Origin: Roseiterribacter gracilis | GTDB lineage: Bacteria; Pseudomonadota; Alphaproteobacteria; BOG-932; Roseiterribacteraceae | Reading direction: 5' to 3' | Length of the DNA: 64,000 nucleotides | Assembly: GCA_018332375.1 (NCBI GenBank) | Contig: BOPV01000001.1 | Location: 4,154,001 to 4,218,000 of the forward strand | In this document: positions 8,637 to 17,057 of the stretch, piece after piece | How the letters are laid out: the number at the start of each line of letters is the position of its first letter | How positions within the stretch are numbered: position 1 is the stretch's first letter | The notes under the pieces: generated by a model | Database searches by the model: none | The model's input: only the letters and a program-made list of their open reading frames with translations | Told to the model about the DNA's origin: nothing | Position numbers and translations under genes: made by a program

Positions 8637-8721
8637 GTCCCCGCGAAAGCGGGGATCCATCTCACCAAGAAGCTGGATGCAGTACGCATGAACGCGGAAT
8701 GGATCCCCGCCTACGCGGGGA
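8637..8721. repeat. Intergenic palindromic repeat element between livJ and livH
   Basis: A composite element of two GC-rich hairpins in inverted orientation: TCCCCGC-GAAA-GCGGGGA (8638-8655) and CCCCGC-CTAC-GCGGGG (8705-8720). Inner complementary arms GGGATCCAT and ATGGATCCC flank a ~38-nt centre. It resembles the short palindromic repeats (REP/RIP-like) scattered in many proteobacterial genomes. It could stabilise the livJ part of the message or attenuate permease expression. Confidence 0.7.
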
Positions 8722-8726
8722 ATTAA

Positions 8727-9626
8727 TTGGACAATCTAAACCTTCTGTTCCAGGCGCCGATCCTATCGCTCGGGCTGATGCTCGATGGCGTGTTGATCGG
8801 CGCCATTTTCGCGCTCGCTGCCTTTGGCCTCGCTCTCGTGTGGGGCGTGATGGGCATCATCAACGTCACGCAAGGCGAATACGTGATGCTGGGCGGGTAC
8901 GTGACCTACGTCCTGTCGAAATACGGGATGCATCCGTTGGCGACGATTCCAATCGCCGCCTTTGTCTTATGGATCGTCGGCTGGGTGCTCTATCGCACCG
9001 TGGTCAACCGCATCGTCGGGCGCGACATGTTCATCTCGCTGCTGGCCACGTTCGGCATCAGCCAGGTGTTGGCGCAGGGCATGAACCTCGCCTTTGGCGC
9101 CGCACCGGTCACGGTCGATGCCGGGCTTGGTACGATCTTCTTCTTTGACGGCGAGCTGACGATTTCGGGCATCCGCGTCGTCGCGTTCGCGCTGTCGATC
9201 GTGATCGCTCTGTCACTGTGGATGTTCCTGCGTCGCTCGCGGCTGGGACAGTCGATCCGCGCCACGGCGCAGAATCCGCGCGCCGCGCGCATCCTCGGCA
9301 TCAATGTCGACAAGGTCTATGCGCACACCTTCGCGCTCAACGCCGCAATCTGCGGCGCAGCGGGTGCGCTGGTTGCGATGGCAATCATCGTCGGCCCGAC
9401 CTTGGGGCTGATCTACACGCTGCGCGCGTTTCTGATCGGCATTCTGGGTGGGCTCGGCAGTGTCATCGGTTCGCTGCTCGCCGGCACCGGCCTTGGGGCT
9501 GCGGAAAATCTGTTCGGCTTTCTCGCCGGCAGCGAATTGCAGCAGGCCTTCACCTTCTTGCTGCTGGTCGCGATTCTGGTTCTGCGCAACTGGCGCCTGC
9601 AGCGGCAGCGGAAATATCTACGATGA
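8727..9626 (+). CDS. livH: Branched-chain amino acid ABC transporter permease LivH
   Basis: A 299-residue permease with about eight TM helices and the LivH signature FALAAFGLALVWGVMGIINV...GEYVMLGGY near residues 30-60. It forms the membrane channel with LivM. The longest frame begins at a TTG at 8727, six nt after the palindromic repeat; GGGG of the repeat arm is the only purine-rich tract in SD position. A later start, ATG at 8778, would shorten the N-terminus. It overlaps livM by 4 bp. Confidence 0.92.
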   Translation: MDNLNLLFQAPILSLGLMLDGVLIGAIFALAAFGLALVWGVMGIINVTQGEYVMLGGYVTYVLSKYGMHPLATIPIAAFVLWIVGWVLYRTVVNRIVGRDMFISLLATFGISQVLAQGMNLAFGAAPVTVDAGLGTIFFFDGELTISGIRVVAFALSIVIALSLWMFLRRSRLGQSIRATAQNPRAARILGINVDKVYAHTFALNAAICGAAGALVAMAIIVGPTLGLIYTLRAFLIGILGGLGSVIGSLLAGTGLGAAENLFGFLAGSELQQAFTFLLLVAILVLRNWRLQRQRKYLR

Positions 9627-10591
9627 GCTCGACACCGCGTTGGCTGTACGTCGTGCTGCTCGCCGTCGGCGTGTTTGCACCTGTGTTGTTGCCGCAGATC
9701 GCCAGCCAGTTGGCGTTCTTGTGGATCATGGTCGTGTTCGCGCTCGCCTGGGACATTATGGGCGGGCGAATGGGCTACAACTCGTTCGGCAACATCCTGT
9801 TCTTCGGCATCGGTTGTTACGCGCTGGCGGTGTTCCAGCGCGATCTCAATTGGGGTGGCTATTGGGTCGCCTTGCCGATCGGTCTGGTGTTCGCCGGTAT
9901 CCTGGCGTCGCTTGCAGCCGTGTTCTTCGGCGTCGGCATGTTGGGCCTGCGCGAGAAATATTTCGCGGTCGGCACGTTGGGGCTCGGCGTTGCTGCCGGT
10001 GAGATCGCTGCCAGCTGGGATTATATCGGCGCAGGTGGCGGGCTTTCGACGACACTGATGCCGGTTGCGGGCAACGCCAACGTCTATTGGGCCTATATCG
10101 CCTTTGCGACCGCGGTCGTGACGTTCTTCGCGTTGAAGCGACTCTATGTCGGCCGTATCGGCCTGGCGTTGGGCGCAATTCGCGATGACGAAGACAAAGC
10201 CGAAGCGATGGGCCTGCCGACGACGCGCGTGAAGACGCTGGCGTGGGCGGTGTCGGCGTTCCCGCTCGGTGTTGCGGGCGGCATCGTCGGCAACATGCAG
10301 GGCTTCATCGATCCGCGCGACATTGCGTTCGCAGGACCGACGTACGGCACCTGGATGATTCTGATGGCGATCCTGGGCGGCCGCGGCACCTTGTGGGGGC
10401 CGGTGTTGGGCGCCTTCGTGTTTCAGATCACCAAAGAATTGTTCTGGGTCTATCTCGCCGAATGGCAGCGCATTGCGCTGGGCGTGTTGATCGTCGCGAT
10501 CGTCGTGTTCTTCCCGCGCGGCATTCTGGGCTGGGCGCGCGAACGCTGGCCGCAACGGTTTGGCGTGCGCGTTGTGGAGACGCCGGCATGA
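9623..10591 (+). CDS. livM: Branched-chain amino acid ABC transporter permease LivM
   Basis: A 322-residue polytopic permease. LivM features: WDIMGGRMGYNSFGNILFFG, LREKYFAVGTLGLGVAAGE and the cytoplasmic coupling loop RIGLALGAIRDDEDKAEAMG near residues 175-195. The start is the ATG overlapping the livH stop (ATGA); a longer in-frame opening exists but only overlaps livH. It pairs with LivH and with the ATPases LivG and LivF. Confidence 0.93.
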   Translation: MSSTPRWLYVVLLAVGVFAPVLLPQIASQLAFLWIMVVFALAWDIMGGRMGYNSFGNILFFGIGCYALAVFQRDLNWGGYWVALPIGLVFAGILASLAAVFFGVGMLGLREKYFAVGTLGLGVAAGEIAASWDYIGAGGGLSTTLMPVAGNANVYWAYIAFATAVVTFFALKRLYVGRIGLALGAIRDDEDKAEAMGLPTTRVKTLAWAVSAFPLGVAGGIVGNMQGFIDPRDIAFAGPTYGTWMILMAILGGRGTLWGPVLGAFVFQITKELFWVYLAEWQRIALGVLIVAIVVFFPRGILGWARERWPQRFGVRVVETPA

Positions 10592-11331
10592 GCACACTGC
10601 TTGAAGTCACTGGCGTCTCGAAAGCGTTCGAAGGCGTCAAGGCCAACACCGACGTGTCGATTCGCGTCAATGCGGGCGAGATCGTCGGGCTGATCGGTCC
10701 GAACGGATCGGGCAAGACGACCTTGTTCAACTCGATCGTCGGCTATCACCCGGTCGATGGCGGCACGATCCAGTTTGCAGGCAAAGAGATCACGACGCTG
10801 CGCGTTCCCGAGATCGCGCGGCTTGGCTTGCTGCGCACGTTTCAGCAGACGCGCGTCTACAAGCAGATGAACTGCGTCGAGAATTTGCAGATCTCGACCC
10901 CGGCGGCGCAATTGTCGACCGCCAGCCTGTTCGTGCGCGTGCCGAAACCGGTGACCGAAAAAGCCGAAGCCCTGCTCGATTTCGTCGGCCTGTCGTCGAA
11001 GCGCTATTTGCTGGCCGGCGATCTGTCGTTCGGACAGCAGAAGCTGCTGGAATTCGCGATGGCGTTGATGAGCGAGCCCAAGCTGCTGCTGCTCGACGAA
11101 CCGACTGCGGGCATCAACCCGACCTTGATCAACGGGCTGATCGACCGGCTGCGGCGCGCCAACGCCGAGTTCGGCGTCACCTTGCTGGTGATCGAACATA
11201 ATATGCGCGTGATCATGAATCTCGCGACGCGCCTCTATTGTCTGGCGCAGGGCAAGATCCTGGCTGAGGGCGCGCCCGAAGCGGTGCGCCAGGATCCGCG
11301 TGTCATCGAAGCCTACTTGGGCGGGCACTAA
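10588..11331 (+). CDS. livG: Branched-chain amino acid ABC transporter ATPase LivG
   Basis: A 247-residue ATPase: Walker A GPNGSGKTTL (about 37-46), the LivG-type RTFQQTRVY Q-loop region, signature LSFGQQKLLE, Walker B LLLLDEPTAG and the H-loop VIEHNM. The signature is LSFGQ rather than LSGGQ, which is common in LivG. The ATG overlaps the livM stop and its own stop overlaps livF (TAATG). Confidence 0.94.
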   Translation: MSTLLEVTGVSKAFEGVKANTDVSIRVNAGEIVGLIGPNGSGKTTLFNSIVGYHPVDGGTIQFAGKEITTLRVPEIARLGLLRTFQQTRVYKQMNCVENLQISTPAAQLSTASLFVRVPKPVTEKAEALLDFVGLSSKRYLLAGDLSFGQQKLLEFAMALMSEPKLLLLDEPTAGINPTLINGLIDRLRRANAEFGVTLLVIEHNMRVIMNLATRLYCLAQGKILAEGAPEAVRQDPRVIEAYLGGH

Positions 11332-12179
11332 TGAGCAGCATCAGCGGCTACGGCGAAGGCACGGTCGACGTCGTTCTGACGGCAGACGCAGTCGCAAAGG
11401 CAGCGTCCGAACTGAAACGCCGCGCACCTTCGCGCGCGCAGATCGACACGCTCGCCAACGACGCACCGTTTCTGTCGCTCGAAGGCTTGAAAGCGGGCTA
11501 TGGCCGCATGGAAATCCTGCACGGCGTCGACATGGCGGTGGCGAAGGGTCAGTCGGTTTGTCTGATCGGCCCGAATGGCGCGGGCAAGTCGACGGTGCTG
11601 CACACGATCTTCGGCATGACGTCGATCTTTGGTGGTGCGGTGAAGGTCGGCGGCACCGACGTCACGCGCATGACCTCGGACAAGAAGCTGGCGCAGGCGG
11701 GGATCGCGTACATCCTGCAGGACAATTCCGTCTTCCCGCAGATGACGGTCGAAGAGAATTTGCTGATGGGCGGCTATTTGCTGCCGTCGCCCAAAGCGGC
11801 GAAAGAAGCAGCCGAGCGCGTGTTCGAAAAATACGACCGTCTGGCCAAGCGCAAAAACCAGCGCGCCGGCGTGTTGTCGGGTGGCGAACGCCGCCTGCTC
11901 GAAATCAGCCGCGCGCTGATCATGAATCCGGAAATCCTGCTGGTCGACGAACCGTCGATCGGCCTCGAACCGCGCTTCATCGATCAGGTGTTCGAAATCT
12001 TGAGCGACCTGCAGCGCAAAGACGGCAAGACCATCGTGATGGTCGAGCAGAATGCGCGCAAAGGACTCGAATTCGCCGATCTCGGCTACGTGCTCGTCGC
12101 GGGTGAAGTTGCGCTGGCCGGGAAGGGCAGCGAGCTGTTGACCGATCCGGACGTGGGGCGTCTGTTCCTGGGCGGATGA
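11331..12179 (+). CDS. livF: Branched-chain amino acid ABC transporter ATPase LivF
   Basis: A 282-residue ATPase with Walker A GPNGAGKSTV, the ILQDNSVFPQMTVEENL region, signature LSGGERRLLE, Walker B ILLVDEPSIG and the VEQNA H-loop replacement typical of LivF (Q in place of H). It has about 45 extra N-terminal residues (alanine- and arginine-rich) before FLSLEGLKAGYG, where a standard LivF of ~235 residues would begin. The ATG at 11331 overlaps the livG stop, so the extension is probably translated. Confidence 0.93.
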   Translation: MSSISGYGEGTVDVVLTADAVAKAASELKRRAPSRAQIDTLANDAPFLSLEGLKAGYGRMEILHGVDMAVAKGQSVCLIGPNGAGKSTVLHTIFGMTSIFGGAVKVGGTDVTRMTSDKKLAQAGIAYILQDNSVFPQMTVEENLLMGGYLLPSPKAAKEAAERVFEKYDRLAKRKNQRAGVLSGGERRLLEISRALIMNPEILLVDEPSIGLEPRFIDQVFEILSDLQRKDGKTIVMVEQNARKGLEFADLGYVLVAGEVALAGKGSELLTDPDVGRLFLGG

Positions 12180-12775
12180 CTGAAGCCCAAACGTCGCCGG
12201 CTGCACTGCGCAACCGCGATCCCATTCTCGCCATTCTGCGCCGCGTCCTTCCCGATCGCGGCCTCATCCTCGAAATCGCCAGCGGCACCGGCGAACATGC
12301 GGTGCATTTCGCTGGCGCGCTTCCCGGGATCCGGTGGCAGCCGAGCGATCTGTCGGACGAGGCGCTGCGCAGCATCGAAGCGCATGCGCAGATCGCGCAA
12401 CTGCCGAACCTGCTGCCGTCGATCACGCTCGACGTGACCAAAATGCCGTGGCCGGTCGAACAGGCCGACGCGATCCTCTGCTGCAACATGATCCATATCG
12501 CGCCGTGGGAAGCTGCGCAGGGACTGTTCGCGGGCGCCGGCCACGTGCTGCGGGCTGGCGCCGCGATGGTACTCTACGGTCCGTTTCGCGAGAGCGACCG
12601 CCCGACCGCGCCGAGCAACGAGTCGTTCGACGAAAGTCTGCGTCTGCGGAACCCTGCCTGGGGCCTGCGCCGGCTCGAGGACGTCAAAGCGCTCGCCGCT
12701 TTGAACGGTCTGCAGTTCGTCGAGCGCATCGACATGCCTGCCAACAATCTCAGCGTCGTCTTCCGCCGTACCTGA
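12176..12775 (+). CDS. DUF938-family SAM-dependent methyltransferase
   Basis: A 199-residue protein of the DUF938 family. The SAM-binding motif I is LILEIASGTGEHAVHFAGAL (about 30-49), followed by WQPSDLSDEALRSI and the conserved MIHIAPWEA and GPFRES...SNESFDESLR. Substrate unknown. It overlaps the livF stop by 4 bp and is probably co-transcribed with the liv operon. Its 3' end overlaps the convergent PEP-CTERM gene by 26 bp. A decayed paralogue tail lies about 0.9 kb downstream. Confidence 0.88.
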   Translation: MTEAQTSPAALRNRDPILAILRRVLPDRGLILEIASGTGEHAVHFAGALPGIRWQPSDLSDEALRSIEAHAQIAQLPNLLPSITLDVTKMPWPVEQADAILCCNMIHIAPWEAAQGLFAGAGHVLRAGAAMVLYGPFRESDRPTAPSNESFDESLRLRNPAWGLRRLEDVKALAALNGLQFVERIDMPANNLSVVFRRT

Positions 12776-13421
12776 TCGCGCCGAATCCGAGCAACGCGGC
12801 GCCGAGGATTGCGACGCTTGCGGGTTCCGGCACAGCGGCGGGCGTGAAGTCATAGATCAATTCGAGCGTCAGCAGCGCACCCGTATCATCGGCGATCGGT
12901 ATACCGCGCCCCTCCAGTGTCGTATCGCGGTTGGCGCTGATGAAGACGCGCAGGCCGATCGTGCCGTTGCCGAGATAGGACGTGACGTCGCCGAGAGGAT
13001 AGTCGAGCGTCGGCCCCCAGTCGCTTTGATTGGTGAGCGTCACGGGGCCAGCGTCTGTCGTGAATTGGTGGCTGGCAAAGAACTCTGTCGGTGCGGTGTC
13101 GATCGAAGGTGACAGTGACGGTGCTTCGACGGCCAGGAAGAAGCCGCGCTGATACGCGATGTACGAGCTGGGCCCGCCAGGTTCTTCGCCGTCGCGAAGC
13201 ACCGCAGTGATGCTGCCGAAGGTCGTGCCGAAAACGCGATAGGTGACGCCGGTCAACATACCCTGCGACGGATCGAATTGCTGAAACGACGGCTTATAGA
13301 TGTATTCATACTGTGGATCGCTGGCGCGGCTCGTCCAATCGAGCCGCTGCACGATCTGATTGGCTGACGCGGGTAGAGCAAGCAGCGCGGCGAGCAGGGC
13401 GAAAGAGACTGTGCGGAGCAT
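12750..13421 (-). CDS. PEP-CTERM sorting domain protein
   Basis: A 223-residue exported protein with an N-terminal signal peptide (MLRTVSFALLAALLALPASA). The C-terminal PEP-CTERM signal is VPEPASVAILGAALLGFGAI followed by basic residues. Such proteins are processed by an exosortase and are often linked to exopolysaccharide and cell surfaces; no exosortase lies in this window. The start at 13421 has GGAGG 6 nt upstream, better placed than the in-frame codon at 13436. The central region is not recognisable. Confidence 0.85.
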   Translation of the reverse strand: MLRTVSFALLAALLALPASANQIVQRLDWTSRASDPQYEYIYKPSFQQFDPSQGMLTGVTYRVFGTTFGSITAVLRDGEEPGGPSSYIAYQRGFFLAVEAPSLSPSIDTAPTEFFASHQFTTDAGPVTLTNQSDWGPTLDYPLGDVTSYLGNGTIGLRVFISANRDTTLEGRGIPIADDTGALLTLELIYDFTPAAVPEPASVAILGAALLGFGAIRYGGRRR

Positions 13422-13462
13422 CGATACCTCCGCCACTTCACCAGCAAATACCGGGCCGATAC

Positions 13463-13493
13463 AGAAAACGCGCCGCTCCTTGCGAAGCGGCGC
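13463..13493 (-). terminator. Terminator left behind by the decayed FtsX-type gene
   Basis: An 8-bp stem GCGCCGCT/AGCGGCGC (13470-13493) followed on the minus strand by CGTTTTCTGT. It lies 30 nt beyond the stop codon of the truncated permease relic, so it looks like that gene's original terminator. It also separates the relic from the PEP-CTERM gene. Confidence 0.6.
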
Positions 13494-13523
13494 ACCTCTT
13501 CTGTCAAATTCCCCGACGCAAGA

Positions 13524-13687
13524 TCAGCGCTCGGCCAACCCTGCGATGATCGGCAGGCGTGCGGCACGAAAGGCGGGGAGCAGGCCGCCGATCAGACCGA
13601 TCAACATGCCCTGCACCAGGCCCTGTTCGACCAATTTTGGCGACATTTCGAACTTGAACACGATCTGGGTGAAGCTCGCACCCAGAC
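13524..13687 (-). pseudogene. Truncated 3' tail of an FtsX/MacB-type ABC permease
   Basis: The minus strand encodes about 53 codons ending in TGA that closely match the last residues of the intact permease at 14012-15199: GASFTQIVFKFEMSPKLVEQ, then GLIGGLLPAFRAARLPIIAG and LAER. I count about four amino-acid differences over that stretch, while many third positions differ. The upstream part is missing: homology stops at about 13687, exactly where a second relic begins. It is a diverged paralogue that kept its coding sense until truncated, not a recent copy. Confidence 0.85.
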
Positions 13688-13801
13688 TGGGGCGTTCGTC
13701 ATCTCGACGACGTCAAAGACCTCGCCGCGTCGTACGCGCTGCAAGTCGAAAAGCGGATCGAGATGCAAGCCAACAATTTGCTGCTGGTGTTTCGCCGCTA
13801 C
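13688..13801 (+). pseudogene. Truncated 3' tail of a DUF938 methyltransferase
   Basis: The plus strand encodes WGVRHLDDVKDLAASYALQV and then EKRIEMQANNLLLVFRRY. This aligns with the C-terminus of the intact methyltransferase at 12176-12775 (WGLRRLEDVKALAALNGLQF, VERIDMPANNLSVVFRRT). The first ~160 residues of the gene are absent, and there is no start codon or stop at the expected place. The 5' edge abuts the 5' edge of the permease relic, marking a recombination or deletion junction. Confidence 0.82.
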
Positions 13802-14034
13802 CGCAGCTGCGCGCGAAGCCGTGCTTGCACGCTGCGCAAGCGCGTCCGCAGCGAGAAATCCTTGGCGATGAAGCCGAGCTGATAGAGCAGACCGGTCGCG
13901 AGCAGAAACGCCAGATCGAACGGCAGCGTTTCGAGCAGCAGCAGCGTGACGCAGAAGATGAGAACCAGATAGGCCCAGCGCCGTGCGCGCTGGGCCAGTC
14001 CGGTGATTACATTATCGCTCGGCAAGGCCGGCAA
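13798..14034 (-). CDS. Small membrane protein, hypothetical
   Basis: A 78-residue frame with a TTG start overlapping the end of the upstream permease gene by 23 bp. It contains hydrophobic segments (RRWAYLVLIFCVTLLLLETL; FDLAFLLATGLLYQLGFIA) and a basic C-terminus, so one or two TM helices. Its stop codon lies at the right edge of the methyltransferase relic. Being last in the ABC export operon it may be translated by coupling. No family recognised; the TTG start and lack of a clear SD make it uncertain. Confidence 0.45.
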   Translation of the reverse strand: MPALPSDNVITGLAQRARRWAYLVLIFCVTLLLLETLPFDLAFLLATGLLYQLGFIAKDFSLRTRLRSVQARLRAQLR

Positions 14035-15199
14035 TGATCGGCACGCGCGCGGCGCGGAAGGCGGGCAACAGACCGCCGATCAGACCGATTGCCATGCCAA
14101 GAACCAGGCCTTGTTCGACCAGCTTGGGCGACATTTCGAACTTGAACACGACCTGCGTGAAGCTCGCGCCCAAGGTCGTCGCCGACAGACCGTCAAAGAA
14201 GATCCAGGCGGCCAACGCACCGATGCAGCCGCCCACTGCGGCCAGCACCAGCGATTCCACCAGCGTGCCGACGAAGGCGGGAAAGCCGCCATAGCCGATG
14301 GCGCGCAAGGTCGCGATCTCACGCGTGCGCGATAGCACCGCGCTATACATCGTGTTCAGCGCGCCGGCGAGCGCACCGAACGCCATCGCGATCGCCAGCG
14401 GCCAGCCGAGATACTGAATCAGGCCCGAGGTTTGCGACGCCTGGTCCGAGAAGTACTGCGTCTCGCTCAGCACGTCGAGTTTCAGGCGCGGATCGTTGGT
14501 CGCGTAGTCCTTGAACTTCTGCAAACCATCCGGTCCGTCCAGCTTGGCGCGCACCGTCTGTACCGCAGCAGTGCGGTTGAACAGGCTCTGCACCACCGGC
14601 AGATCGGCCCACAGTTCCGACTCGAACACCGAGCCGCCGGTTTCGAAAATACCGACGACGACCCATTGCGACTTGCCGAGCGTGACTTTCGAACCGAGAT
14701 CGAAGTTCTCGAACTCGCGCTGCACGCCGCGGCCGACCACCAGCTCGTTCGAGCCGCTGGCGAACATGCGGCCTTCGGCGATCTTCAGATTGTCGCGCAG
14801 ACCCGCGCCGGCCGCACCGATGCCGCGCAGCGGCAGGTTCGCCTTGAGACCGGTCGCTTTCTTCTTGCCGTCGGCGATGACGAACAATTCCGGCGACAAA
14901 AGCGCATCGCCGTTTGCGTCATGCGCGACGCCGGGACCTTCGCCCAGCAGACGTACCTGATCGCGCGACAGACCCGAATTGAGTTCGGTCGTGGCGCCCG
15001 CGCGCAGCACGATCGCGACGTCGTCGCGCCCGGCACCGCGGATCGTTTGCTGGAAGCCGTTCGCCATTGCGAGGAACGATAACAGCACCAGCACCACCAA
15101 CATCACGGCAACAACGGTCGAAAGCGACGGCCAGAAGCGCTGGCCGATGCTTTTGACGTTCATGCGGACAACCGCACTGACCTGACTAGCGAGGCTCAT
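14012..15199 (-). CDS. ABC transporter permease, FtsX/MacB type (second permease)
   Basis: A 395-residue permease with MacB-like topology: TM1 at about 25-48, a large periplasmic domain (about 50-265) and three C-terminal TM helices in an FtsX domain (LAIAMAFGALAGALNTMYSA; SRTREIATLRAIGYGGFPAF; final GLIGGLLPAFRAARVPIIAG). The TREIATLRAIG coupling motif is typical. It is the fourth gene of an adaptor-ATPase-permease-permease operon, like the heterocyst-type Dev/MacAB exporters that move lipids, lipoproteins or peptides out of the inner membrane. Substrate unknown. Confidence 0.9.
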   Translation of the reverse strand: MSLASQVSAVVRMNVKSIGQRFWPSLSTVVAVMLVVLVLLSFLAMANGFQQTIRGAGRDDVAIVLRAGATTELNSGLSRDQVRLLGEGPGVAHDANGDALLSPELFVIADGKKKATGLKANLPLRGIGAAGAGLRDNLKIAEGRMFASGSNELVVGRGVQREFENFDLGSKVTLGKSQWVVVGIFETGGSVFESELWADLPVVQSLFNRTAAVQTVRAKLDGPDGLQKFKDYATNDPRLKLDVLSETQYFSDQASQTSGLIQYLGWPLAIAMAFGALAGALNTMYSAVLSRTREIATLRAIGYGGFPAFVGTLVESLVLAAVGGCIGALAAWIFFDGLSATTLGASFTQVVFKFEMSPKLVEQGLVLGMAIGLIGGLLPAFRAARVPIIAGLAER

Positions 15200-15202
15200 G
15201 GA

Positions 15203-16360
15203 TCAGGTCCTTCCCAGTGCGCTGATGATCGACATGCGCATCGCGCTCATCGCGGGGACGATGCCGGTCAGTACGCCCAGCGCAACGATCAGCGCGATGC
15301 CGAACACCATAATGTCGCCGGTCATAGCGAGGCCGGGCACGAAATTGCCGGCTGCCTGTTTCATGCCGCCGATCGCGAGCGTTGCCAGGCCAAGGCCGAG
15401 CAATCCGCCCAGCGCGGCCAGCAGCAGCGATTCACCCAGCACCATTTTCAGAATGCGGGCACCGGGAAAGCCCAGCGACTTCATCACCCCGATTTCGCGG
15501 GTCCGTTCGCGCACCGCCATCGCCATCGTGTTGCCGACGATCATCAGAATCGTAATGAAGGCGGCGCCGACGACCAGAGTCACGATCAGCGCGATATTGC
15601 CGAACTGCGCGACGAAGGCCTTGTTGAACGCCTTCTCGGTGTCGGTCTGGGTTTCGTAGGGCGAATTGGCGAAGGTTTCGTCGATCTGCTTTGCGACTTT
15701 GTCGGCCAGCGAACTGCTGGTCAGGTTCAACATCATCCAACCGATCGTATCTTTTCCGAACGAGCGCGTCTCGTCGAAATAGTCGTAGCGGAAGAACATG
15801 AAGTTGGTGTCCTGGTTTTCCTTCTTCTTGTCGAAGATGCCGGCAATCGTCAGGTCCCAGACACGCGCGCCGCTCTTTTGCGAGAAGATGTTGCTGTTCA
15901 TCGGCACGCGGTCGCCGACTTTCCAGCCGAACTTGTCGGCCATGGCGCGCCCGACGATGGCGCTGGTCTTGTCGGTCATGAAATTCTTGCGCGTCGCGGC
16001 GTCGACGGTAATCGCGTCGTCATAAACGTCGAGATAGGTCGTGTGATCGACCGCGAACACGACGAGCTGGTTCTTCGGCTCGGGATAGTAGCCGCCGAAC
16101 CAGTTGGCGTAGCTGAGCTGCTTGACGCCTTCGATCTGTTTGATGCGCGCTGGGTAGGAGACCGGCAGCGGCTGCGTGAAGTTGATCTTGTTGACCACGA
16201 CCAGACGGTCGATCGCAGCGGCCTGGTCGCCGCTAAAGGCGTTGTTGAACGCCGACAGCACGCCGAAGATTGCAAAGGCGATCAAGGTCGCGAACAACAT
16301 CAGGAACGTGCGCAGCTTGCGCCGCATCAGGTTCTTCCAGACGAGTTTGAAGTCGCTCAT
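15203..16360 (-). CDS. ABC transporter permease, FtsX/MacB type (first permease)
   Basis: A 385-residue permease with the same layout: TM1 (LMLFATLIAFAIFGVLSAF), a periplasmic domain of about 220 residues, then three TM helices with the RERTREIGVMKSLGFPGARI coupling helix. It is paralogous to the next permease 3 bp downstream, suggesting a heterodimeric channel. The start overlaps the ATPase stop (ATGA). Confidence 0.9.
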   Translation of the reverse strand: MSDFKLVWKNLMRRKLRTFLMLFATLIAFAIFGVLSAFNNAFSGDQAAAIDRLVVVNKINFTQPLPVSYPARIKQIEGVKQLSYANWFGGYYPEPKNQLVVFAVDHTTYLDVYDDAITVDAATRKNFMTDKTSAIVGRAMADKFGWKVGDRVPMNSNIFSQKSGARVWDLTIAGIFDKKKENQDTNFMFFRYDYFDETRSFGKDTIGWMMLNLTSSSLADKVAKQIDETFANSPYETQTDTEKAFNKAFVAQFGNIALIVTLVVGAAFITILMIVGNTMAMAVRERTREIGVMKSLGFPGARILKMVLGESLLLAALGGLLGLGLATLAIGGMKQAAGNFVPGLAMTGDIMVFGIALIVALGVLTGIVPAMSAMRMSIISALGRT

Positions 16361-17052
16361 GCCGCCAACTCCTCGCGCTCGACGAACTTGCCCTTGTCGA
16401 GATGCAAGGTGCGCTTGGCGTAGCGCGCCGCGGCGGGATCGTGGGTGACCATCACGATGGTCTTGCCCAGTTCCTTGTTCAGCAATTGCAGCATGGCGAG
16501 AATTTCGTCGGCGACCGTACGATCAAGATCGCCCGTCGGTTCGTCGCACAGCAGCAGCTGCGGATCCGACACGATCGCGCGCGCGATGGCGACGCGCTGT
16601 TGCTGGCCGCCCGACATTTCGCGCGGATAGTGTTTGGCGCGGTCGGCCAGGCTGACGACTTCGAGGGCAGCGGCGACGTTCTGCTTGCGCTGGCTTGCCG
16701 ACAGTGGCTTCAGCAGCAGCGGCAGCTCGACATTCTGCGCCGCGTTCAGCATCGGCATCAGATTGTAGAACTGGAAGATGAAGCCGACATGGTCCGAACG
16801 CCATTTCGACAATTGGCGTTCGTTGTACTGGTCGATCCGTTGGCCATCGAACGAGATCTCGCCCGCGGTCGGCGTATCGATGCCGCCCAACATGTTCAGC
16901 AAGGTCGTCTTGCCCGAACCCGACGGTCCCATGATCGCAACGAAGTCGCCGCGCGGAATCGTCATGTCGAGATGTTCGAAGATCGAGATCTTCTCTTTGC
17001 CTTTGACGAAGCTTTTTTCAACGTGCGCAAGGCGGATCAGGGTATCGGACAT
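16357..17052 (-). CDS. ABC transporter ATPase (MacB/LolD type)
   Basis: A 231-residue ATPase: Walker A GPSGSGKTTL, Q-loop HVGFIFQFYNLMPMLNA, signature MSGGQQQRVAIARA, Walker B LLLCDEPTGDLD and H-loop MVTHDP. The LMP(M)LNA segment and DEPTGDLD are typical of the MacB/LolD/FtsE class. I chose the ATG at 17052 because AGGAGG lies 9 nt upstream. Another ATG at 17058 overlaps the adaptor stop but would be only 3 nt from the SD. Confidence 0.92.
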   Translation of the reverse strand: MSDTLIRLAHVEKSFVKGKEKISIFEHLDMTIPRGDFVAIMGPSGSGKTTLLNMLGGIDTPTAGEISFDGQRIDQYNERQLSKWRSDHVGFIFQFYNLMPMLNAAQNVELPLLLKPLSASQRKQNVAAALEVVSLADRAKHYPREMSGGQQQRVAIARAIVSDPQLLLCDEPTGDLDRTVADEILAMLQLLNKELGKTIVMVTHDPAAARYAKRTLHLDKGKFVEREELAA

Positions 17053-17057
17053 AAGCA

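Noticed and set aside
10243..10587. Long N-terminal extension of livG into livM
   Set aside because: The ATPase begins normally at 10588 with an ATG overlapping the livM stop; the extension reads livM in a wrong frame.
13422..13801. A small functional gene in the gap between the PEP-CTERM gene and the ABC export operon
   Set aside because: Open frames here are explained by two truncated gene tails; none has a start, SD and family match.
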